Assembly (NCBI GenBank): GCA_030068145.1
Contig: JAPJBO010000870.1
Coordinates: forward strand, 32,482 to 96,481
From: Diplonema papillatum
Lineage: Eukaryota > Euglenozoa > Diplonemea > Diplonemida > Diplonemidae
Reading direction: 5' to 3'
Length of the DNA: 64,000 nt
The position numbers and the translations under genes were made by a program. The first letter of the stretch is position 1. Every line of letters begins with the position of its first letter. Positions 58,613-64,000 of this stretch are shown in pieces. The notes beneath the pieces are model-generated. The model did not search any database and was not told the origin of the DNA. It saw nothing but the letters and a program-made list of their open reading frames with translations.

Positions 58613-59770
58613 ATGTCTTCGCCGCTGCCGAATGCCGACAGGTGGGACTACAGGTTCCCTTCTGTGCTCCGCGAGGCCTGGACTCGATCCTTTGCCTATG
58701 AGCCACCTTCCAAAAGGAAGTTCCGCGTGCGTGAAATGGAGTCTTTCTGCTCCACGTTATTCGGCACATGCGAAGAGGCCGTCACAGACAGGGCCCGCGC
58801 GGTACTCGCCGAGGCGATCGGCGCCACGATACTTGAGGTGGCGGGTTTGGATCTGCAGCGGGTCTTGGCGATCCTAATGCTCGTGTATGAGGAGGACGAA
58901 GCTCGCGTGTCACTAGCTGTTAAGAAGATTGTCGGAAAATTTGATGTACCCCCGCCTTCACTGGCGAGTCTTATCCAGGCCCCGGTCGAGGGTAGCGGAG
59001 CGGGGCAGCCGGTTTCTTCTGCGTCTGTTCCCTCTGCAGCGGTCCCGTCTGCGTCGCCTCCGGTGACGGCATCCGCGGGCGCATCGATGCAGGACCAGCT
59101 GCAGCGGATGGTCATGCAGCAGCAGGAGCAGATGCAGGCGCAGCAGCGGGAAATGCGGGCGCAACAACAGCAACAAGCGCACATGATGCAGGTGCTGCAG
59201 CAGATGCAGACGCAGCTGATGGGCATTTCGCACCAGCCGTCGCCCGCGGTAGCGTCAGTGTCAGCGACCGCGCAGCCAGCGCCGCAGCCAATGGAGTCTG
59301 ACGGGCGGCAGGAAGAGGAAGAAGACGTTGCCCCCAGGGTGTTCGCGAAGGACGCCAAGGACGTCCGAGAGTGGCGGGAGCCCCTGCTCCTGGACCCGTG
59401 GGGTTTGATCCGGGACGTCGAATCGGCTTACGTGTGTGGGAGGGCTCACCTTCCGGGTGGCGAGCAGCTCGACAGCACGTTCGGCATGCTCCGATGCTGG
59501 ATGTTGGCCATGTCGGCCACCGAGGGATGGACGCGCAGCCCCGACCAGCTGAGGCTGGGAAATGAGCTTCTGAAACAACTCCGGCTTCAGAAGCTGTACG
59601 TGGAGGAGGGGATGAGCCGTCGGGACCTCCTCCGACAAATCGGGTCTCAGGCTGAGGACCCGTTGGACAAGGCCGCCGCGGTTCTGCGCGGCAAGAAGGA
59701 GAGGGGTCCGACGAAGAAGCCGGCCTTCAGGCCGAGGCAGCCGGGAAACGGAAAGGCCGGCGGGAAATGA
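58613..59770 (+). CDS. E3 gag-like protein, 385 aa
   Basis: The ATG at 58,613 directly follows A1 and gives MSSPLPNADRWDYRFPSVL, matching the E2 start. Layout as in E2: a helical N-terminus, a linker with Ala/Ser/Pro, a Gln/Met-rich coiled coil (MVMQQQEQMQAQQREMRAQQ), an acidic patch (RQEEEEDVAP), a conserved helical domain (KDVREWREPLLLDPWGLIRD), and a basic C-terminus (KPAFRPRQPGNGKAGGK). The stop context is AAA-TGA-CTG-GC, nearly as in E2, and the next ORF is in frame. The ATG of the RT/RH frame overlaps this stop as ATGA. Confidence 0.78.
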   Translation: MSSPLPNADRWDYRFPSVLREAWTRSFAYEPPSKRKFRVREMESFCSTLFGTCEEAVTDRARAVLAEAIGATILEVAGLDLQRVLAILMLVYEEDEARVSLAVKKIVGKFDVPPPSLASLIQAPVEGSGAGQPVSSASVPSAAVPSASPPVTASAGASMQDQLQRMVMQQQEQMQAQQREMRAQQQQQAHMMQVLQQMQTQLMGISHQPSPAVASVSATAQPAPQPMESDGRQEEEEDVAPRVFAKDAKDVREWREPLLLDPWGLIRDVESAYVCGRAHLPGGEQLDSTFGMLRCWMLAMSATEGWTRSPDQLRLGNELLKQLRLQKLYVEEGMSRRDLLRQIGSQAEDPLDKAAAVLRGKKERGPTKKPAFRPRQPGNGKAGGK

Positions 59771-62757
59771 CTGGCACCCACCCGGCCCAGGCTTCAACAG
59801 CCAGTTCCAATGCAACAACAGCTCGCGCGGATGAAGTTCCTCCCTCGTTCCACCGTCGCGTCGACCCACTCACCTCCCGTGCGAATGAAGTTCCTCCCTC
59901 CGTCGAATGTCTTTCCGACGCACTCCCCACCCGTTCAAAAGTTCGTCTCCCCGCCGATTCCCATGCCTACACACCAAGTAGATCTTCATCCCCCGTTGGC
60001 ACGCACAACCGAGGCGTCGATGCTGCCACCAACACCGACCCGGCCAATGATGTGGGTTCGAGCTTGCAGCTCCTCACGGCCGTCAACGACCTCATCGTCA
60101 CTGCGACCAACCTGTGCGCCGCCGTTGCCGGGAACCGAAGGGATGCCGACATCGGAGATAGGCATGGCAGTCTACCGCCTCATTTCGTCTGGAGGCACGA
60201 GCCGTACCGGTCGGACACAGGAGGGTGCGAGTACCGTGGAGATGGCTCGTACGAAGATGTCGGCGGTCGTGGCGGACATGTGGGCCCGGTCGACCACGCA
60301 GGAGCGTCGAAGCCTGTGGCGGCGGCTGCAGGCATGGACGACAGAACGTGGACTTGGGATGAACGCGGACTCGGCATGCCTGTTCGTGGCGGCAACGGGT
60401 GTCCGGCCCCAGGGACAGCTTGCCTACACCAAGGCCCTGTCGGCCTCGTTTGGGGCAATGGGGTTCGAGAACCACCCCCTGCGGGTCTTGGCCAAGGCCT
60501 TGCGCGGGGGTGGGGCGGCTATCCCGGAGAACCAGGCGACGCCAATCGAGAGGCGGAAGCTTGTGTCTTGGGCCAGGCAGCAGCAGTCGTCCGTTCGTCT
60601 GGCGGTTCTGGTCGCGTGGAAGACGGCTTCGCGTTGGGCGGAGGCGGCGAATCTTTCGTCAGTGCAGTTCCTCCTGGTGACGCAGAAGGAGGTCATCGTG
60701 GACTGGTTCCAGACGCCGAAGGGGCGGACGCAGGATCCGTTCAAGGCGTCGCGGTTTGCGGTCATCCAGGGACCGTTGACGGCGGAAATCGCCGTTCTGT
60801 ACGCGAAGTGTGCACCCTTCGCTCCGCTGTCGGCGTTGACAACGTCGGCACTGGACGCTCTGTGGGGCCAGTCGACGCAGATGCAGGGGTACACCGCGCA
60901 CTCCATCAAACGCGGAGCGGTGAAGCACCTCTTGCCGTTGCTGACCAGCGGCAAGCTGTCGCCGCACCTCATCGACCGGCTGACGAAGCACGAGGAGGAG
61001 GGCGGACCCGGAACGCTGTCGAGGACCACACTCCGGTACGCCGGGGGCGACGTGGACCTTGCCAGGGCACTCGAGACCGGCAAGGTGACGAAGCACTTGT
61101 GACGGGATACCTCCGCAGTGGTCAATTCCACTCCGTCACCCGACGAGGCGGTTCGACGCGGCTGCCGCGAAGCAAGGAGGAGCGCGCTTCGCCATTGCAT
61201 GTCGCGCCGATCAAGCCGATGTCTGTCGCGAAGCTTCGTGCGCGGATGAACGAGGCAACCCTCCGACGTTTTGACGATACGTGGCGTTCAACGTTCTTTC
61301 CCCGTGTCGAGACGGAGACGGCAATCGGGTCCCCCTCGACCCTTCGTCCCGACCATGCATCTTTGCTCGCGGAAAACGGGATTGCCCGCAGTTCAACCGG
61401 TCCCGGTCCGTTCGCTTCAGTCCCTTTCACAGTGCTGGAGGAGAAGGAAGGGGCGCTGCGTCAGCGCTTCATCTTGTGGACGGTGGACGGTAACCGAGCC
61501 GCTCAAGAGGCGGGTTACGAAGCATCTGTGCCCCTCGGACACGTTTCCGGCTACCTCGGGGCGAGCCGCGAGGAGTGTGGCTCAACCCGGGATTTCAAGA
61601 CGGGTTTTTACGCCATTGAGATCCCGCCGGAGTCGCGTCATCTCTTCAGGTTCGCTGACTCCGATGGTGGTTGGTGGGAACTTCTGCGGCTTCCCATGGG
61701 ACACTCGTGTGCACCGGAGTTAATGCACACCTTGGCAGCGGTGGCCGGCGGACATGAGGACTTCGTGCGTCCGGAGTTTGCGGAACGGGATGTCATCGTC
61801 GACATTTGGATCGACAACATCCGGTATGCGGGCAAGAAGCCGGCTGTGCGGCTCGCGACTCGGAGGCTGGACCTGACCGCGGAGGAGTGCGGCCTGACGT
61901 GGAAGCCGTCCGATTCGCAGACTGCCGCCACACGGTATGAGTTCATCGGGGTCGATTGGGACCACGTTGCTCATCGTGTGGCTGTCTCACGGAAGTTGCG
62001 AAGAAAGCTGATGGAGGCGCGCTACACGCTGAAGTCGTCGCCCACCGTGCTGGCGTGCGAGCTCGAGACTCTCGGCGGCCGTTTATTGCATGCCTCTGCG
62101 GTCGCCGGCATTTTTCCGGGCTCGTTTTGGTTTGCGTTGAAGTTCTTTCGACGCATAACCAACTCGTTGAACCGAGGGGCTCGGCTGCCCTCTGATAGAG
62201 TTGAAGTTTCTCCGTGTGTTCGTTTGTCGCTCCAAGAGTGGATTGACTCGGTGCTGAAGCCGAGGGCCGTTCCCACTCTCGAACAGTCCCCACGTATCAC
62301 GGCCTTCGTGGACGCGAGTAAGAAAGGCTGGGGGGGTGTCCTTGTTGACTCGCGCACAATGGAAGTGACCGTGTTGGGTGGGTCATGGAACTCTGCAGAG
62401 AGCTCGTTGCACATAAACGAGCTGGAGGCTATTGCCTTCAAGTTAGTTGTCTTGGCTCTGCCGCCCTCGATTAGAGGTGGGAGAGTGGACATTGTGGTTG
62501 ATAATACCACTGTGAAAGGAGTGGCCCGTAAGGGGTCCTGTTTGAAAAGTGCCGTCTTGAACGAGGCGGTAGTTAAAGGACTGGAACGCGTGCGTTCCTT
62601 GAATTGCGCTGTTTCTGTACGATGGGTCAGGAGTGAGGGCAACCCTGCGGACTTGCCGTCACGCGTACCGCTGACCATGATTGGCGCTGATGCGCTCGAT
62701 TCAATTGTACTTGCGGTGAGGCAGTTTCTCACTGGCGTTGTGGTGGATGGAAGGTGA
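59767..62757 (+). CDS. E3 reverse transcriptase - RNase H
   Basis: 996 codons in the -1 frame, with an ATG at 59,767 that overlaps the gag stop (ATGA). The first 440 or so codons overlap YR. RT similarity starts near 61,120 (QFHSVTRRGGSTRLPR). Motif A is RDFKTGFYAIEIP, B is LPMGHSCAPELMHTL, C is DIWIDNIRYAGK, again with Asn at the second catalytic place. RNase H shows FVDASKKGWGG, HINELEAIAF, IVVDNTTVKG and GNPADLPSR. No methyltransferase domain is present. The stop TGA is part of the start of B1. It makes the DNA copy of the element from its RNA. Confidence 0.88.
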   Translation: MTGTHPAQASTASSNATTARADEVPPSFHRRVDPLTSRANEVPPSVECLSDALPTRSKVRLPADSHAYTPSRSSSPVGTHNRGVDAATNTDPANDVGSSLQLLTAVNDLIVTATNLCAAVAGNRRDADIGDRHGSLPPHFVWRHEPYRSDTGGCEYRGDGSYEDVGGRGGHVGPVDHAGASKPVAAAAGMDDRTWTWDERGLGMPVRGGNGCPAPGTACLHQGPVGLVWGNGVREPPPAGLGQGLARGWGGYPGEPGDANREAEACVLGQAAAVVRSSGGSGRVEDGFALGGGGESFVSAVPPGDAEGGHRGLVPDAEGADAGSVQGVAVCGHPGTVDGGNRRSVREVCTLRSAVGVDNVGTGRSVGPVDADAGVHRALHQTRSGEAPLAVADQRQAVAAPHRPADEARGGGRTRNAVEDHTPVRRGRRGPCQGTRDRQGDEALVTGYLRSGQFHSVTRRGGSTRLPRSKEERASPLHVAPIKPMSVAKLRARMNEATLRRFDDTWRSTFFPRVETETAIGSPSTLRPDHASLLAENGIARSSTGPGPFASVPFTVLEEKEGALRQRFILWTVDGNRAAQEAGYEASVPLGHVSGYLGASREECGSTRDFKTGFYAIEIPPESRHLFRFADSDGGWWELLRLPMGHSCAPELMHTLAAVAGGHEDFVRPEFAERDVIVDIWIDNIRYAGKKPAVRLATRRLDLTAEECGLTWKPSDSQTAATRYEFIGVDWDHVAHRVAVSRKLRRKLMEARYTLKSSPTVLACELETLGGRLLHASAVAGIFPGSFWFALKFFRRITNSLNRGARLPSDRVEVSPCVRLSLQEWIDSVLKPRAVPTLEQSPRITAFVDASKKGWGGVLVDSRTMEVTVLGGSWNSAESSLHINELEAIAFKLVVLALPPSIRGGRVDIVVDNTTVKGVARKGSCLKSAVLNEAVVKGLERVRSLNCAVSVRWVRSEGNPADLPSRVPLTMIGADALDSIVLAVRQFLTGVVVDGR
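59810..61102 (+). CDS. E3 tyrosine recombinase
   Basis: 430 codons from an ATG at 59,810. The frame is also open back to the gag TGA at 59,768-59,770, so a gag-YR fusion by read-through is possible. Catalytic residues: Arg near 274 (WKTASRWAE), His and Arg near 364-368 (HSIKRGA), His near 394 (LTKHEEE), Tyr near 410 (TTLRYAGG). The N-terminal part holds a predicted DNA-binding helix bundle (TTQERRSLWRRLQAWTTERG). The stop lies before the conserved RT start. It would integrate the circular element into the satellite. Confidence 0.88.
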   Translation: MQQQLARMKFLPRSTVASTHSPPVRMKFLPPSNVFPTHSPPVQKFVSPPIPMPTHQVDLHPPLARTTEASMLPPTPTRPMMWVRACSSSRPSTTSSSLRPTCAPPLPGTEGMPTSEIGMAVYRLISSGGTSRTGRTQEGASTVEMARTKMSAVVADMWARSTTQERRSLWRRLQAWTTERGLGMNADSACLFVAATGVRPQGQLAYTKALSASFGAMGFENHPLRVLAKALRGGGAAIPENQATPIERRKLVSWARQQQSSVRLAVLVAWKTASRWAEAANLSSVQFLLVTQKEVIVDWFQTPKGRTQDPFKASRFAVIQGPLTAEIAVLYAKCAPFAPLSALTTSALDALWGQSTQMQGYTAHSIKRGAVKHLLPLLTSGKLSPHLIDRLTKHEEEGGPGTLSRTTLRYAGGDVDLARALETGKVTKHL

Positions 62758-62939
62758 CCTCGCCCAAGCTCGTTTCCCCGGGTTAAGGCAGTCACTCAAC
62801 ATTCCCTTGCGCTAGTGCTATCAGTTACAAAGACGTGTTCTTACTTCTCCCTTTCTCCTAAGCAGTTCTCGTCAGACAATACGAAGAGCAGAAGCTCTTC
62901 TAGGCAGTTCTCGTCAGACAATACGAAGAGCAGAAACTC
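62753..62939 (+). repeat. E3 repeat B1
   Basis: Starts GGTGACCTCGCCCAAGC. Inside, a segment of about 48 bp (GCAGTTCTCGTCAGACAATA and onward) is tandemly duplicated. It is identical in length to B2. Confidence 0.95.
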
Positions 62940-63039
62940 TCACAGTTTCACTGAGGGAGTTGATGCACCACGAAAAGTCGATTAGAGAACTTAACACAGC
63001 CTTCAGGGTGTGGTTGGTTCAAAGAGAAATCCAAGTTTT
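62940..63039 (+). repeat. E3 repeat A2
   Basis: Copy of A1, joined directly to B1 and followed by the C-rich 20-bp spacer. Confidence 0.95.
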
Positions 63040-63059
63040 CCCACCCTCCCTAACCCCCC

Positions 63060-63246
63060 GGTGACCTCGCCCAAGCTCGTTTCCCCGGGTTAAGGCAGTC
63101 ACTCAACATTCCCTTGCGCTAGTGCTATCAGTTACAAAGACGTGTTCTTACTTCTCCCTTTCTCCTAAGCAGTTCTCGTCAGACAATACGAAGAGCAGAA
63201 GCTCTTCTAGGCAGTTCTCGTCAGACAATACGAAGAGCAGAAACTC
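63060..63246 (+). repeat. E3 repeat B2 (right end)
   Basis: Copy of B1 ending at satellite sequence CTCACGTTTGAGGG. Confidence 0.95.
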
Positions 63247-63533
63247 CTCACGTTTGAGGGTTGTCCCACTTTTTTCGATGACCAATACTGACGTTTGAGG
63301 GTTGTCCCACATTTTTGGGTCACCAATACTGACGTTTGAGGGTTGTCCCACTTTTTTGGGTCACCAATACTGACGTTTGAGGGTTGTCCCACTTTTTTGG
63401 GTCACCAATACTGACGTTTGAGGGTTGTCCCACTTTTTTGGATCACCAATACTGACGTTTGAGGGTTGTCCCAATTTTTTGGGTCACCAATACTGACGTT
63501 TGAGGGTTATCCCACTTTTTTCGATCACCAAAA
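63247..63533. repeat. 41-bp satellite array, block 3 (about 7 units)
   Basis: The same satellite. The last unit is of the CGATCACCAAAAC type and is cut by the rearranged E3 termini. Confidence 0.98.
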
Positions 63534-64000
63534 CCATCTGCTCTTCGTATTGTCTGACGAGAACTGTCACAGTTTCACTGAGGGAGTTGATGCACCACGA
63601 AAAGTCGATTAGAGAACTTAACACAGCCTTCAGGGGGTGTGGTTGGTTCAAAGAGAAATTCAAGTTTTCCCACCCTCCCTAACCCCCCGGTGACCTCGCC
63701 CAAGCTCGTTTCCCCGGGTTAAGGCAGTCACTCAACATTCCCTTGCGCTAGTGCTATCAGTTACAAAGACGTGTTCTTACTTCTCCCTCAGAAACTCTTC
63801 TAGGCAGTTCTCGTCAGACAATACGAAGAGCAGAATCTCCCTAGAAGAGCTTCTGCTCTTCGTATTGTCTGACGAGAACTGTCTAGCAGAAAGGGAGAAG
63901 TAAGAACACGTCTTTGTAACTGATAGCACTAGCGCAAGGGAATGTTGAGTGACTGCCTTAACCCGGGGAAACGAGCTTGGGCGAGGTCACCGGGGGGTTA
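63534..64000. mobile_element. Rearranged E3 termini: inverted B fragment, A, B, then inverted B
   Basis: 63,536-63,566 is the reverse complement of the end of repeat B. 63,567-63,668 is a copy of A with an extra G. The C-rich spacer and a B copy from 63,690 follow, with about 48 bp missing. From about 63,840 the sequence runs back through B in inverted orientation to the window end. It contains no ORF. It could be a solo A-B recombination product next to a second, inverted element, or a fold-back artefact of sequencing. Confidence 0.85.

Larger units (their letters stand above)
58510..63246 (+). mobile_element. YR retroelement E3 (VIPER/TATE-like), apparently complete
   Basis: Structure: A1 (58,510-58,609), gag, YR, RT/RNase H, B1 (62,753-62,939), A2 (62,940-63,039), a 20-bp spacer (CCCACCCTCCCTAACCCCC), B2 (63,060-63,246). 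B1 and B2 are both 187 bp and A1 and A2 both 100 bp. It is a different family from E2: the repeats differ completely, while the proteins are clearly related. It sits in the satellite at the same phase as E2. All frames are open. Confidence 0.92.

Overview
This window is eukaryotic nuclear DNA that is mostly repeats. There are no operons or Shine-Dalgarno sites. Candidate exons are bounded by GT/AG sites, several with GTATGT-type donors. Two start codons sit just behind polypyrimidine-AG sites that look like trans-splice acceptors. The mobile elements are a two-ORF APE-type LINE with a 2A-like peptide at the start of ORF2, and gag - tyrosine recombinase (YR) - reverse transcriptase/RNase H (RT/RH) elements with split direct repeats. 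That gene order is the one known from kinetoplastid VIPER/TATE elements. One stretch also resembles the 3' part of the euglenozoan spliced leader as I remember it. I infer a euglenozoan, most likely an intron-containing one such as a diplonemid. This is an inference, not an identification.

Layout. 1-13,207: a near-identical direct duplication of period 9,209 bp (1-3,998 equals 9,210-13,207, two T-to-G differences seen). It carries candidate exons on both strands: coiled-coil, zinc-finger and helical proteins. Between the copies lie a TG microsatellite, a 597-bp TA-flanked MITE and a long hairpin. 13,208-19,400: a LINE on the minus strand. 19,401-22,916: a candidate exon, an intron-like repeat, and a 5'-truncated YR retroelement (E1). 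22,917-30,159: sparse DNA with inverted repeats, one hypothetical protein gene and one small membrane-protein candidate. 30,160-45,503: about 7.2 near-identical tandem copies of a 2,133-bp unit. 45,504-49,120: a J-domain protein gene, an unrecognised helical-protein gene and hairpin-rich DNA. 49,121-64,000: a 41-bp satellite interrupted by two intact-looking YR retroelements (E2 52,517-57,118; E3 58,510-63,246) and, at the window end, rearranged E3 termini.

How the parts work together. In E2 and E3, gag and YR lie in one frame separated by a single TGA followed by CTGGC. The RT/RH ORF lies in the -1 frame, is open across the whole YR region, and has ATGA (E3) or GTGA (E2) exactly at the gag stop. 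Both elements sit in the same phase of the satellite, at a minority sequence variant. The left ends of the elements resemble the satellite sequence just right of the insertion point. This suggests a satellite-targeted YR retroelement family with stop-codon recoding, and I regard it as the most interesting content of the window.
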